From: Strigomonas culicis
Taxonomy: Eukaryota > Euglenozoa > Kinetoplastea > Trypanosomatida > Trypanosomatidae
Direction: 5' to 3'
Assembly: GCA_000482145.1 (NCBI GenBank)
Contig: AUXH01000007.1
Location: 31,885 to 95,884 of the forward strand
Length of the DNA: 64,000 nucleotides
The translations under genes were made by a program, and so were the position numbers. Position 1 is the first letter of the stretch; each line of letters starts with the position of its first letter. This document shows, one piece after another, positions 8,229 through 18,723 of this stretch. The notes beneath the pieces are model-generated. The model was given only the letters and a program-made list of their open reading frames with translations, was not told the DNA's origin and did no database searches.

Positions 8229-9995
8229 ATGACAACCAACCAACTCACTCTGCAGCATACGCTGCCGGCGGCCCCCGCGACGACGCGGGCCGTGCCGACC
8301 CGCGTGGACAGCCACGGCGGAACGATTGCCTACGCCAGCGGCCACAGCGTCGTGGTGCGGCCCGTGGGCAGCGCCGCTGGCAGCGTCCTGGTGTGCAGCC
8401 TGCACAAGGCGCCCGTGACGGCCCTGCGCTTCTCGCCGGACGGGCAGCTGATCGCGTCGGGCGACCAGACGGGCACCGTCCTTCTGTGGGCGAACCGCCG
8501 CGGGACGCCGGAGCAGCTCAACACGAAGGTGCTGCAGAGCGCCGTGCGGGACATTGCGTGGACGGGCGACGGCGAGCGGCTGATCGTGGTGGGCGAGGGG
8601 CGCACCACCTTCGCGGCCGCCATCTCCAACACCGGCAACACGATCGGCCGCATCGACGGCCACTCGCGCACCATCCTCACGTGCGACATGAAGGCGGATC
8701 GGCCCTTCCGCGCGGTGACGGGGGCGGCGGACGCCCTCCTCGGCTTCTACGAGGGCGTCCCCTTCAAGTTCCGCTGCACCGTCCCCGGGCACGCGAACGC
8801 GGTGACCTGTGTGCGCTATAGCCCGGACATGCGCGAGGTGGCGACGTGCTCGTCGGCGCCGGCCGTCCTGCTGCTCGACGGCACCACCGGCGCGCTGCGG
8901 CGCTCCCTGCCGACCCAGCACACGGGGACCGCCTACGCGCTCGCGTGGTCGGCCGACGGCACGCAGCTGGCGACGTGCAGCGCGGACAAGAGCGTGCACG
9001 TGCTCGACGCCGCCACCGGTGCGCTGGTGCACCGCCTGTCGATGGGGACGGCCGTCGCGGACATGCAGCAGGGCATCGCGCACACGACGGAGGGGTGGGT
9101 GTCCGTGTCGCTCGGCGGCGCGCTGACGCTCATCGACCCCGCGGCGGGGGCGGTGCGGCGCACGTACCTCGGTCACCAGGGCCGCATCCTTATGCTCCAC
9201 GTCCACCGCGACGGCGCCGTGCTGTCGCTGTCCGCGGACGGGCGGCTGCTCGTGTGGGAGAGCGGCGGCGCCACCGGCGCGGCCCGCCGCGTCGAGCTGG
9301 GCGCCGATGTCGCCTTCGGCTACGCGACGGCCGGCGACGACGTGTACGTCGTGACGGGGAGGCAGGTGGTGCGCTGCAGCAGCGCGGAGGACGCGCCCAC
9401 CGTGGTCGCCGAGGACGCCAACAACGCCGCCGCGCTTGCGGTGACGTCCGAGAGGCAGATCGTGTTCCTGCACCCCGCGAAGGCGGTGCTGTCTGGCACG
9501 TCGGTGGAGCTGGCGCTTCCCAAGTTCGACGGGACGTGCGCGGCGGCCCACGACACGACGGTTGCGCTGGGCGGCGCGTGCGAGGCGCGCCTAGTGCGCG
9601 TCACCGGCGGGCGCATGGAGCCCCTCGCGGTCCTGGCCGGTGGGCACCAGGCCACCGTGTCCGCCGTCGCCTTCAGCGCGGACGGAGCGCGCGTGGCCAC
9701 CGGGGATGCCTCCCGTGTGATCAACGTGTGGTCGGCGGCCGACGGCGTCCTTCTCTTCGGCCCCCTCTCCTACCACACCCTGCGCGTCACCCAGTTGGCC
9801 TTCGACGCCACCGGCCAGCAGCTGCTGTCCGGCAGCGTGGACTGCAGCATCATGGTGTGGGACCTGGAGGCGAACACGCGCAAGGTGGAGGATAACGCGC
9901 ACCGCGGCGGCGTGTCGACCGTGGCGTGGGGGCCCAACGGTGCGGTGCTGTCGGCCGGCGGCGACTTCTGCATTCGTGTGTGGCAGCGCGGCTGA
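8229..9995 (+). CDS. AIP1: Actin-interacting protein 1 (AIP1/WDR1) homologue, WD40 protein
   Basis: 588 residues, close to the roughly 600 of AIP1. Repeated WD40 units run through the whole protein (such as VTALRFSPDGQLIASGDQTG and AVTCVRYSPD), consistent with the two seven-bladed propellers of AIP1. The segment FYEGVPFKFRCTVPGHANAV matches the AIP1-specific 'FYEGPPFKF' signature, which separates it from generic WD40 proteins. AIP1 works with ADF/cofilin to disassemble actin filaments. The frame is open upstream into T-rich DNA, but ATG 8229 is the first after the likely acceptor AG at 8181-8182. Confidence 0.83.
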   Translation: MTTNQLTLQHTLPAAPATTRAVPTRVDSHGGTIAYASGHSVVVRPVGSAAGSVLVCSLHKAPVTALRFSPDGQLIASGDQTGTVLLWANRRGTPEQLNTKVLQSAVRDIAWTGDGERLIVVGEGRTTFAAAISNTGNTIGRIDGHSRTILTCDMKADRPFRAVTGAADALLGFYEGVPFKFRCTVPGHANAVTCVRYSPDMREVATCSSAPAVLLLDGTTGALRRSLPTQHTGTAYALAWSADGTQLATCSADKSVHVLDAATGALVHRLSMGTAVADMQQGIAHTTEGWVSVSLGGALTLIDPAAGAVRRTYLGHQGRILMLHVHRDGAVLSLSADGRLLVWESGGATGAARRVELGADVAFGYATAGDDVYVVTGRQVVRCSSAEDAPTVVAEDANNAAALAVTSERQIVFLHPAKAVLSGTSVELALPKFDGTCAAAHDTTVALGGACEARLVRVTGGRMEPLAVLAGGHQATVSAVAFSADGARVATGDASRVINVWSAADGVLLFGPLSYHTLRVTQLAFDATGQQLLSGSVDCSIMVWDLEANTRKVEDNAHRGGVSTVAWGPNGAVLSAGGDFCIRVWQRG

Positions 9996-10565
9996 GCGGC
10001 GATGGTTGACCCCAACAGCTCCAACTAAGAAGAAGGTGAGTGCATCGCAAAGAGAGAAAACACATGTAGAAGGAAAGGGAGAGAAGAGGGGCCTTCTCCC
10101 TACCCACGGATGCGTGTGCGGTACATAGTACCAAGCATGCGTTTTATGTGAAGCTAGGAGCCAGCACCTCTCTCTCCTTTTTTTTTTGCCACTTCCCTTC
10201 TTTCTGTCACCGGCATCTGTCAAAATTACAATATGTACATGTCCATCCTTATCGAACGATAACACCAAAAAAAAAATGAAACAACAAATAGGGTAGAATC
10301 GTCCTGGACCAAACAAGCTCGGACTAGAGGTAAGCGGAACGTGCGTACAGTCTCCGTTGTTTGATGTTTCATTACGACGTGCGTGAAAAAATCCCTCCAT
10401 CTTTCCACCATCCTTTTCTCTTCTAACACGCGTTAGGTAAACACCTCTTTTTCTTCAACCTTGCTATCATTTTTAATTCATTGCCTTGTTAACTTCTGTA
10501 TTGACCGACCGATTGGGACGATTGTCGACAAAGAAGAATAACCATATAACCAACATAAACTCATC
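9996..10565 (+). promoter_or_regulatory. Intergenic region, 570 bases
   Basis: Mixed-composition spacer with a polypyrimidine tract at about 10170-10207 and a weaker T/C-rich stretch at about 10425-10500 before the ERG2 start. No gene is supportable. Confidence 0.4.
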
Positions 10566-11234
10566 ATGGGCTTATTTCTCACTCTCTTCTTGTTGATCCT
10601 CTTCAACACGGTGGCCCTCTTCGTCTACATCGACCAGGGCACCCACAACTACGTGTACGAACCGGCGCGCCTCCAAGAAATCTCAGTGGCCGGCATCGCA
10701 CGCGCCAAGGCGAAGCACGGCGAGGACACCCCTGCCACCTTCATCATTGATGAGGTGATCCAAGGTGTGCTGGACGCCTACCCGCAGTACTCCCGCTACA
10801 CGGGCAACTGGCTCTTCAACAACGCCGGCGGCGCGATGGGCTCCATGACGGTGCTGCACTGCTCCTTCACGGAGTACCTCATCATCTTCGGCACGCAGAC
10901 GGGCACGGAGGGGCACACGGGCCGCCACCTCGCGGACGACTACTTCACGATCCTTTACGGCGAGCAGTGGGCCGCGTTCGCCCAGCCCAGTGAGAAGGGG
11001 CGCGAGGTCTACAAACCGGGGGAACAGCACTGGATGCGCAAGCTCGACGCGAAGCAGTACCGCATGCCCGAGGAGTGCTGGGCGCTCGAGTACGCCCGCG
11101 GCAACATCGCGTCGATGATGTTCTTCGGCTTCTTGGACGTGCTCTTCTCCACCGCTGATCTGCCCACTGCCTTCCAGACGGTGCGGGAGAGCGCCGGCAA
11201 CATGTTCCCGAACCTTCTCCTCGGTAAGTTCTGA
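10566..11234 (+). CDS. ERG2: C-8 sterol isomerase (ERG2 / sigma-1 receptor family)
   Basis: 222 residues, the normal family length. It converts delta-8 to delta-7 sterols in ergosterol synthesis at the ER membrane. There is an N-terminal hydrophobic anchor (residues about 3-22). Conserved family blocks are NWLFNNAGGAMGSM (81-94), EYLIIFGT (103-110) and GTEGHTGRH (113-121), containing the acidic and histidine residues of the cupin-like active site. Trypanosomatids make ergosterol-type sterols, so the gene fits the organism. Confidence 0.93.
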   Translation: MGLFLTLFLLILFNTVALFVYIDQGTHNYVYEPARLQEISVAGIARAKAKHGEDTPATFIIDEVIQGVLDAYPQYSRYTGNWLFNNAGGAMGSMTVLHCSFTEYLIIFGTQTGTEGHTGRHLADDYFTILYGEQWAAFAQPSEKGREVYKPGEQHWMRKLDAKQYRMPEECWALEYARGNIASMMFFGFLDVLFSTADLPTAFQTVRESAGNMFPNLLLGKF

Positions 11235-12037
11235 GCGCGGTTAGCATCAACTTTGTGTTCATGATCTCCCCTTTTCGTTCTTTCCCCCCTTTTTTTTTAT
11301 ATAAAAAGTACCATGATTGTTTTGTTTTTCTTTTCATGTGAGTCTACTTTCTCAGGAATTGTTGCTTACTAACGATGGTAAGCAATTAGAGGCTTTTTTT
11401 TTCCCAGTCTACATCTCTCAGTTTTGTTGTACATCTGTTAGTATTTCATGTCTTCGTTTTGAATGTGGACCAAAAGGACCATGGTAGAATATGAGAGTAT
11501 TCAACTGGATATAAAAATACACACAAAGCAAGTAATGAGAGAGAGATAGAGAAAGAAAGAAAAACGATGAAGAGAAGAATGTTTTTCTAGCATCTTTTTT
11601 CCCCCGATAGGAAGGACATTTATACACGGACAAAGAACTAAATAAAACAAAAAAAAATGACTTTATCCATCTGTTCGTATTTGTCGATTGACTTGAAGAT
11701 TCGTTTCCTATTGTTCGCACATATTCTATCTCCACAATCACAATCTCACCAATGCATCTTTTTTTTTTCTTCTCGTTCTTAGTTATCACAACAAGTGTCA
11801 AAAGAGTACTACATAGTTTCACAGAAATACTTACAAGCTACTTAAATTATATTAATATCCATATTTTCCTTTGTTTGTCATTTTCAGCTTAGCATCTTAC
11901 ATTTTCACTTACCAGCCGTGTAGTCACCACCGATTCTCTCTCTCTCTTTTTTTTTCCCCCTTCCTCTTTTCCTTTCTTATTGGCATTGGTGTTCTTGTTG
12001 AAATTACCCGCACAACAAGTTCAAATAAGAAAAAAAG
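11235..12037 (+). promoter_or_regulatory. Intergenic region, 803 bases
   Basis: AT-rich spacer. A strong CT/T tract at about 11935-11980 is followed by the first AG at 12018-12019, twenty bases before the ATG at 12038. The minus-strand open frame at 11418-11822 is low-complexity Ser/Phe-rich sequence and is not called. Confidence 0.45.
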
Positions 12038-12883
12038 ATGGACTACGCCAGTGAGCGGCAGAGCCAGGCTAGACGTGCGTACGGGAACCCGTCACTCTCT
12101 GTCAAGGTGCACGGGCTGAAGATGGAGGAGTTCAACGTAGAGGTGCGCAAGAACGGCGCGATGAAGAACCGCTCGCTTATCCTGGCGTGCCTCACCGGGC
12201 TCTGCACCTCTGCGGTCGCCTCTGCGGCTGCGATAGGATCACCCAAGCTGTTCTGCTCCCTGCTCAACAACGCGGGCAACTCGTCCAAACTCTTGATGTG
12301 GACGGCGGCAACCGGCGTGGGCCTGGCCTTCGTGGCGACCAGCTGCTGTACACTGGAGCGATCCATCTACGACTTAGAGCTCTCGCGCGAGCTATGGGAA
12401 ATAGAGAATCACCTGGCGGGCGAGCTGCAGGAGATGATATCCATCTACAAAAACCAGGGGCTTTCGGAGGAGGAGGCGCTGATTGTGACCAAGATATTCT
12501 CGAAGCAGAAGACGCTGTTCGCGAAGCTGATGATGGTGGAGGAGCTGGGCTACTCTCGGTTGGAGCCGCCCACGACACGGGAGGCTTTCGCAAGCGCGGG
12601 CGCGCCCATCGTTGCCGGCTTCGTGCTGGGCTTCATGGTGCCCCTGCTCCCTCTCGTAGGCAGCGTGCGCGCCATCGGCACGGGCGCTAGTGCAGACCCG
12701 AAGGCTGGCTCTCTTAGCGCCGCCATGCTGCTGCTGGGCACGGTCGGCGCTAGCATGGCGCAGACGGAGATCTTCTTTGGGGCCTATGCGCACACGTCGG
12801 AGGTTCTTAAGGCCACCGCATCCAACGTGGGTGGCGTCGTGGCGCTCTTCTGTAGCAGCTATGTGGTGTCCCGATACGTGTAG
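12038..12883 (+). CDS. VIT/CCC1-family membrane protein
   Basis: 281 residues with five predicted membrane segments (about 45-70, 84-105, 188-212, 226-250, 260-281), the topology of vacuolar iron transporters. Between segments 2 and 3 lies a helical, Glu-rich cytosolic domain (ELQEMISIYKNQGLSEEEA, then MMVEELG) closely matching the VIT metal-binding domain. Family members carry Fe2+ or Mn2+ into vacuoles or acidic compartments. The acidic DG motif usual in the first membrane helix is not visible here (it reads LTGLCTSAV), so transport activity is less certain than family membership. It could be a divergent paralogue rather than the main iron transporter. Confidence 0.7.
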   Translation: MDYASERQSQARRAYGNPSLSVKVHGLKMEEFNVEVRKNGAMKNRSLILACLTGLCTSAVASAAAIGSPKLFCSLLNNAGNSSKLLMWTAATGVGLAFVATSCCTLERSIYDLELSRELWEIENHLAGELQEMISIYKNQGLSEEEALIVTKIFSKQKTLFAKLMMVEELGYSRLEPPTTREAFASAGAPIVAGFVLGFMVPLLPLVGSVRAIGTGASADPKAGSLSAAMLLLGTVGASMAQTEIFFGAYAHTSEVLKATASNVGGVVALFCSSYVVSRYV

Positions 12884-13392
12884 AAGAGCGGTGGTCAACT
12901 TGCGTGCCCAGAGGCACCTCGTCCATTCGATTGGCTCCGTGAGCATTACGTTGCCACTTCTTTCTTCATTTTGGGTGTTTCATGGCATTTCTCCCTTTTC
13001 CCCACCGTAATCATTTGTCGTTCGTCAGACGAACAAAAAAAAAAAGGATTTTAAATCTATAAATAAAACTCTACACACCCACACCCACACCCACCCACAC
13101 ACATATAAACAGAGAGAGGAAAAAAAAAACAAGCTCTCTATGAGCGTGCATAATTACTTACTTACCTTGTTCGACAGTAGACCTTACGATGTTACTTATC
13201 ATCATGCCCGGTAGTGTACTGTTGCTACAGGATGGTGTCTTCCGCACAACCGATGAACCCCATCTAGCGTCAGGTGTGTCGTTTCGTTTAGTTTTTTTCG
13301 GTATATGTGGTTGTGTTCACGCTGTCCTCTTCCCCCCCCCCTCTCACGTTTTCATGAAGGTAGCTAGTAATCTTCTTATCGTTCATTACAAA
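12884..13392 (+). promoter_or_regulatory. Intergenic region, 509 bases
   Basis: Contains a CA/CACCCA-rich repeat at 13073-13103 and a C/T tract at 13322-13353. The first AGs after the tract are at 13358-13359 and 13363-13364, which place the mature 5' end downstream of the in-frame ATG at 13354. Confidence 0.45.
13073..13103. repeat. CA/CACCCA-rich simple repeat
   Basis: Imperfect tandem CACCCA and CA units in the spacer upstream of UGGT. It is not a telomeric repeat. Confidence 0.7.
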
Positions 13393-16300
13393 ATGCACAT
13401 GATCTTCCTTTTCTGCCTGGCGCTAGCGCTGTCGCTCCTCGCGTGCGGTGACGCGAAGGGAATCCGCACGCAGCTGGCCGCCTCGTGGACCGAGAGCCCC
13501 TTTCTGCAGGAGGGCTGCGAGGCGATCGGCCGCCTCTACGGCCCCGCGCACTTCTTCGCCTGCCTGGACGCGCTGTGGGCGTCGCCGGCCGCGGGTGGCA
13601 GCGCGCGCGAGCTGTCGCAGCAGGCGCAGCACCAGCGCATGCTGGAGGTGGTGCAGTCGATGACGGGCCTGACGGCGCCCATGCGGGCGCTGCTGCGGGC
13701 CGAGCTCGCCGCGCGCCGCCACGCCCCGGCGGTGGAGACGCACAACACGCTCGCGGAGGCGGAGCTCGCGTCGCAGGACGCGTACCGGCGGGTGTGCGAG
13801 GGAGGGCCCTTCGCCCTCGTCCACCACGAGGGCGGCAAAACCTTCGTGACGGACCTGCAGGAGGCCGAGGCGGCCGTGGAGCAGGCAGGGCAGGCGCCCC
13901 CGCCGGAGGGGCAGGGCGGCGCGACGTTCTGGCAGAAGGTGGCGCTGTACCACTCGTTTGACCACGTGCACCCCAAATCCTCCATACTGGAAGACGCGCG
14001 CGTCGTCGTCGTTCTCTATGGCTTGGTCGGCGACGAGGACACCAAGCGGTGGCTGGACATACTGACGCGCCAGATGGCATCCCGCCCCGTGTACATGCTG
14101 TTCCGCCATTTGCCCGCGTCGCCGTACCGCGCGTGTAGCGTCGCCAAGGCATCCGGCGCCGGCGCGGCGTTGGAGAAGAAGGTCAACCCTCTTTGGGAGG
14201 AGCCGCTCTTTGTGCCGGGGTATGCGGCGACGGTAGACTTCAAGAGCATGGAGTACAAGGTCCTGGATGAAAAGAAAAAGCCAGGGACACCGGAGGCCCC
14301 CACCACTGCCACCGACGTGCGACCAAAGGCGCGCGTCGCCGCCCCGACAGAAGAAGAGCTCCTGGGGGGCTTCCACATGGATACGCTCAAGCGACGTCAC
14401 CCGGCGCACGCCGACACGCTGGACACCTTTGCCACCCTCATGGAGGATAACATGAGTAAGGTGGACGTGAAGGTGGACTTCAGCGAGTGGGAGATGCAGC
14501 ACCTGGGCAAGGCGGCGGTGCAGATCATCAGCAGTGCGCCGAAAGAGCAGCGGCTCAGCCTGCTGAAGGACCTCGTGATGCGCTTCCCCACGTATGCGCG
14601 GAGGCTGTCGGAGATGTCGCTTGACTCCGATAGCTACCAAAAGGTCGCGCCCACGCTGGAGGAGCAGGGCAAGATGATCCAACACGGCGTGACAGCCTTT
14701 TTCCTCAACGGCATCGGGTTCGACCCCACTTCCGCGTCTCTCCACAGTATGCTGGAGGAGATCTCAAACTCGGAGAGGATGATTGACCGCGTGCGCGCCG
14801 CGCTGGTGCACGACCCGCAATCCGCTCTGACACCGACATCGGCAGACGTGTTGGATGCTCGCAATGTGTTTGGCTCGGATGACGCACTTGCCAAGTGGAT
14901 TCGCTCGATCGAGCTGGAGTTCACCTCTCTCGCGTCTGGCTCTGCGGCCCGTGTGTATGTACCAGAGGAACACGTGCTGTGGCTGGCAGATGTGGAGTCC
15001 AACAAGGCGCTTGCCAAGATCCCGAAGCAGCTGCGGATGGCGTTTGAGCCCATGTTCATGCAAGCGAACGTGTTGCCTCGACGTAATCTGATGACATCCG
15101 TTTATGTCGTCGACCCGATGGACGAGGAGAGCATGTACGAGACGGTCCGCGCGTACCAGGCGATCGAGTCCGGCCTCTTTCTGCGCATTGGTGTCGTCTT
15201 CTTCGATCCCACGTGGACAGAGACCGTCGACGGGGACAATGTGTACGGGTCACCGAAGGACACGGAAAAACTTTCGGTAGCAAGGTTGCTCTCGGCGCTT
15301 CTATATGCGATGGATAACAAGAAGGATACTTCCCACAAGTTGTATGTCATCCAGACCCTCTACCAGGACATGAAGCAGTCCGAGCAGGCGAAGGAACCGG
15401 AGTCTGTATTCCAATTCGTCTTGGGCGCCATGGAAAAGTACACCAGAACGACCTTGGAGCAGGTGCTGTCCTCGGCCGACTTCGCTACGTGGTATCACGC
15501 ACAGCAACAGGCGCTGCGCGAGCGACGCCTTGCGGCGCAGCTGCCGGCTGTGTATCTCAACGGCCTCCACGTGAGGGAGGTGGAGGTCAAGTCCCTGTAC
15601 AAGGTGTATGTGGACGAAGTCTCAACGATTCGGAAGCTCATCCAGACCGCTGTGCTGCAGGACAAGGACAAGAATCTGTACGACACCATCCTGAAGCACT
15701 TCAATGCGCGTGCAAAGAAACGTATTCACTTCACCCGCCCGCGGAACCACCTGCCGCTCGACACGGTGGACATGTTTCACTTCGTCTCGTCTCGCCCCTA
15801 TGTGTATGCCGAGGCGTACGACGGCGTCGTTTCCCCCGTCACGCTCGCACTCGTCGTGCCGTGCGAGGCCCCGCTGGCCCACGCGCTCACCTCGCTGGAG
15901 ATCGCCTTGTCCTACACGAAGGCCGCGGCGGAGCTGCGGGTCCGCCTCACCGTGGCGGTGTGCCCTGCGCGGCCCGCCACGCTGGCCTCGCAAATCGAGC
16001 GCGTCTGGCGGGCGGCGGAGACGCTGCCAGAGGAGCGTCGCGTCGGGTTCCTTCTCGATTTCGTCGCCCACGCGAAGCGCGCGGTGGAGCAGCTGGCGTT
16101 GGACCCACTCACGAACGTGTCGTCCGTGCCCGCTCTGCAGCTGGACGATCCGTCTCTGACGGAGACGCTCCTGCGGTACGAGCAGCACGCGACCGCGGAG
16201 GCGTCGCGCCGCTTGGACTACCTCCAGCAAAAGTTCTTCGAGAACGTGCGGCTCCGCGGGCCGTGGTATGACCCCCAACTTCCATGGCTCTTCGCGAACG

Positions 16301-18312
16301 GCGTCACGCAGGCGCTGGAGGCGGACTTCACCACCGCGGATGTGCGTGACATTGTGGAGGACTGCGGGGCGCTGACAAAGACGGTGATGCGGCAGATCGA
16401 GGAGGTGCCCTTCGCCGGGCCCGGCACCTCCTTCGCGCCGGAGGCCCTGGACAGCGCCTTTTACGCCACCAAGATCGCGCTCGTCGCGAGCATCACAACA
16501 CCGCTGGCGAAGCGGGTGTCGGGGAGAAGGGCGGTGACGCCGATTCACGAGTTCATCCGGGCTACCTACGGCAAGACAGCCTTTAAGATGAAGCCGGAGG
16601 GGCCGGTGCGTCACCACATGTGCGTCGTGCTGGACCCCGTGCTGCGCGAGTCGCAGCTGGTCATGGCGCTCAGCGACCACTTCCTGCGCTCCCCGTTGGG
16701 CGTCCACCTGACAGTGCTCATGAACCCCTCGACCAACGTGCGCATTCCGATCCGCAACTTGTACACGTTCGCGGCGGACTGGGACGTGCACTTCGACGCG
16801 ACGGGTCGCGTGGTGCCGCCGTCGTCCATCTTCCGCGGGCTGCCGACGCAGGCGCTCCTGACGCTGGGCGTGGAGGGGCCCTACGCGTGGACCGTCTTCC
16901 CGAGCGAGACGGACCACGACCTGGACAACATCCTTCTGTCGCGCCTGCCGGCGGACGAGACCCTTCTGCGGGCCACGTACCGCATTCAGTCGCTCGTGTT
17001 CGTCGGGTCCGCGTATCTGAACGAGCGGCCGGCACAGGGCCTGCCTCTTCAGGTGACTCCGCTTCTAACGAGGGAGAAGCCGATCGATACGCTGGTAATG
17101 ATGAACCGGGGCTACTACCAGCTCTTGGTGAAGCCCGGTGTGTGGCATCTATCCATCTCACCTGGCCCCGTCGCATCCGCGTTTTATATCGACACCATTG
17201 ACGAGCAAAAGCTCTCGGCCGTGCGGAATGGCGAGCTGCTGCCGAGCAAGGAGAGGGCGCAGCAGATTCCCGTCCTCATGGACTCTTTCGAGGGGAAGCA
17301 GCTAGACCTGGACATTGTTGCGATGGACCCGGAGCGGTCTGTCTCCCTCAAGGAGCTGATACAGGTCTCCTACACCGCCAAGCGTGACGCGTGGCCGCCG
17401 GCAAAAGGCACGCAGGCGACAGAAAGGCCCGCCAGGCCGACGCTCAACATCTTCTCCGTCGCGTCCGGGCACCTGTACGAGCGCTTCCTGCGCATGATGA
17501 TGCGCAGTGTCTTCCGCGCGTCGTCGGACCTGCACGGCGCGAACACGACGCGCATCAAGTTCTGGGTGATTGAGAATTTCCTGTCACCGCAGTTCAAGCT
17601 GTACATCCCGGGCATCGCGGCCAAGTACGGCTTCGAGGTGCAGTTCGTCACGTACCAGTGGCCGTACTGGCTGCACCCGCAGACGGAGAAGCAGCGCCGG
17701 ATTTGGGCGTACAAGATCCTCTTCCTCGACGTCCTGTTTCCGCTGGACGTCGACCGCATTATTTTCGTCGACGCCGACCAGACCGCCCACGCGGACCTAC
17801 ACGACCTGTACAACATGGACATTGGCGACGCGGCGATTGCCATGACCCCCTTCTGCGAGGCGCACAAGAACCAAGCAACGGCGCAGTTTCGCTTCTGGGA
17901 AAGCAACTACTGGAAGAAGCAGCTGAACGGGCGGCCGTATCACATCAGCGCCATCTTCTTGGTGGACCTTCAAAAGTTCCGGTCCTCCGGCTCGGCCGAC
18001 ATCTATCGGTTCATCTACCAGGAGTACACGACCGACCCAAGCAGTCTCGCGAACCTGGACCAGGACTTGCCCAACGTCATCCAGCACCTCGTCCCCATGT
18101 ACTCGCTGCCAGAGGAGTGGCTGTGGTGTGAGACGTGGTGCGACCAGGAAAGCAAAAAGAAGGCCAAGACGATTGACCTGTGCAACAACCCCTTGACAAA
18201 GATACCGAAGCTTCAAAACGCCAAGACAATAGTTCCCCAATGGGAAGACTGGGATCGTGAGCTTGAAGCACTGGCCGAAGAAGTGCTGGCCAATCTGGAG
18301 GCGAAGAGCTAA
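13393..18312 (+). CDS. UGGT: UDP-glucose:glycoprotein glucosyltransferase
   Basis: 1639 residues. This ER folding sensor re-glucosylates misfolded N-glycoproteins so that calreticulin-type chaperones rebind them. From 13393 it begins with a signal peptide (FLFCLALALSLLAC, roughly residues 4-18). The long middle region matches the thioredoxin-like sensor part. The C-terminal GT24 catalytic domain begins near residue 1348 (TLNIFSVASGHLYERF) and contains the metal-binding DAD (DADQ, about residue 1460) and the conserved SLPEEWLWCETWC near the end. The protein ends LANLEAKS with no KDEL-like retention signal. The in-frame ATG at 13354 is upstream of the likely AG acceptors, so 13393 is preferred. 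Confidence 0.95.
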   Translation: MHMIFLFCLALALSLLACGDAKGIRTQLAASWTESPFLQEGCEAIGRLYGPAHFFACLDALWASPAAGGSARELSQQAQHQRMLEVVQSMTGLTAPMRALLRAELAARRHAPAVETHNTLAEAELASQDAYRRVCEGGPFALVHHEGGKTFVTDLQEAEAAVEQAGQAPPPEGQGGATFWQKVALYHSFDHVHPKSSILEDARVVVVLYGLVGDEDTKRWLDILTRQMASRPVYMLFRHLPASPYRACSVAKASGAGAALEKKVNPLWEEPLFVPGYAATVDFKSMEYKVLDEKKKPGTPEAPTTATDVRPKARVAAPTEEELLGGFHMDTLKRRHPAHADTLDTFATLMEDNMSKVDVKVDFSEWEMQHLGKAAVQIISSAPKEQRLSLLKDLVMRFPTYARRLSEMSLDSDSYQKVAPTLEEQGKMIQHGVTAFFLNGIGFDPTSASLHSMLEEISNSERMIDRVRAALVHDPQSALTPTSADVLDARNVFGSDDALAKWIRSIELEFTSLASGSAARVYVPEEHVLWLADVESNKALAKIPKQLRMAFEPMFMQANVLPRRNLMTSVYVVDPMDEESMYETVRAYQAIESGLFLRIGVVFFDPTWTETVDGDNVYGSPKDTEKLSVARLLSALLYAMDNKKDTSHKLYVIQTLYQDMKQSEQAKEPESVFQFVLGAMEKYTRTTLEQVLSSADFATWYHAQQQALRERRLAAQLPAVYLNGLHVREVEVKSLYKVYVDEVSTIRKLIQTAVLQDKDKNLYDTILKHFNARAKKRIHFTRPRNHLPLDTVDMFHFVSSRPYVYAEAYDGVVSPVTLALVVPCEAPLAHALTSLEIALSYTKAAAELRVRLTVAVCPARPATLASQIERVWRAAETLPEERRVGFLLDFVAHAKRAVEQLALDPLTNVSSVPALQLDDPSLTETLLRYEQHATAEASRRLDYLQQKFFENVRLRGPWYDPQLPWLFANGVTQALEADFTTADVRDIVEDCGALTKTVMRQIEEVPFAGPGTSFAPEALDSAFYATKIALVASITTPLAKRVSGRRAVTPIHEFIRATYGKTAFKMKPEGPVRHHMCVVLDPVLRESQLVMALSDHFLRSPLGVHLTVLMNPSTNVRIPIRNLYTFAADWDVHFDATGRVVPPSSIFRGLPTQALLTLGVEGPYAWTVFPSETDHDLDNILLSRLPADETLLRATYRIQSLVFVGSAYLNERPAQGLPLQVTPLLTREKPIDTLVMMNRGYYQLLVKPGVWHLSISPGPVASAFYIDTIDEQKLSAVRNGELLPSKERAQQIPVLMDSFEGKQLDLDIVAMDPERSVSLKELIQVSYTAKRDAWPPAKGTQATERPARPTLNIFSVASGHLYERFLRMMMRSVFRASSDLHGANTTRIKFWVIENFLSPQFKLYIPGIAAKYGFEVQFVTYQWPYWLHPQTEKQRRIWAYKILFLDVLFPLDVDRIIFVDADQTAHADLHDLYNMDIGDAAIAMTPFCEAHKNQATAQFRFWESNYWKKQLNGRPYHISAIFLVDLQKFRSSGSADIYRFIYQEYTTDPSSLANLDQDLPNVIQHLVPMYSLPEEWLWCETWCDQESKKKAKTIDLCNNPLTKIPKLQNAKTIVPQWEDWDRELEALAEEVLANLEAKS

Positions 18313-18723
18313 ATAGACACTATGATAGTTTACTTTATGGACACCAGAGAATTTAGTTAGTAAAGCAACAGCAAAATGTTGTGTTGTGTATGCATTTGAT
18401 ACTAATGCAGTACTATTTAACTGCGAAACATTTGATAGAAGAACTTCTTTACAGAGTTTGTTCGTATGACAAGCCTTTACATTTTTTTCACACATGAGAA
18501 AACTATTTTCCCTTTCCCTACTGTCTTTTTATGTCTCCACCACACTCTCTCTCTTTCTGTTAATCGTCTAGCTAGTAGCAAGTAATAGTTCATTTTTGGA
18601 ACCGTTTGCTGCATTAGGACTACTATTTCGTAGCGTGTGTCTCTGATTCGTGCTTTTTTTTTTTGTAGTATCATTGTTAGCCATTGCCTTTCAGGACGTT
18701 TAGCACCTGCCTTTTACGCCCCA
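18313..18723 (+). promoter_or_regulatory. Intergenic region, 411 bases
   Basis: Contains a pyrimidine-rich tract at about 18520-18562 and a T-rich tract at about 18650-18665, then AGs at 18694-18702 upstream of the ATG at 18724. No gene is seen. Confidence 0.4.
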
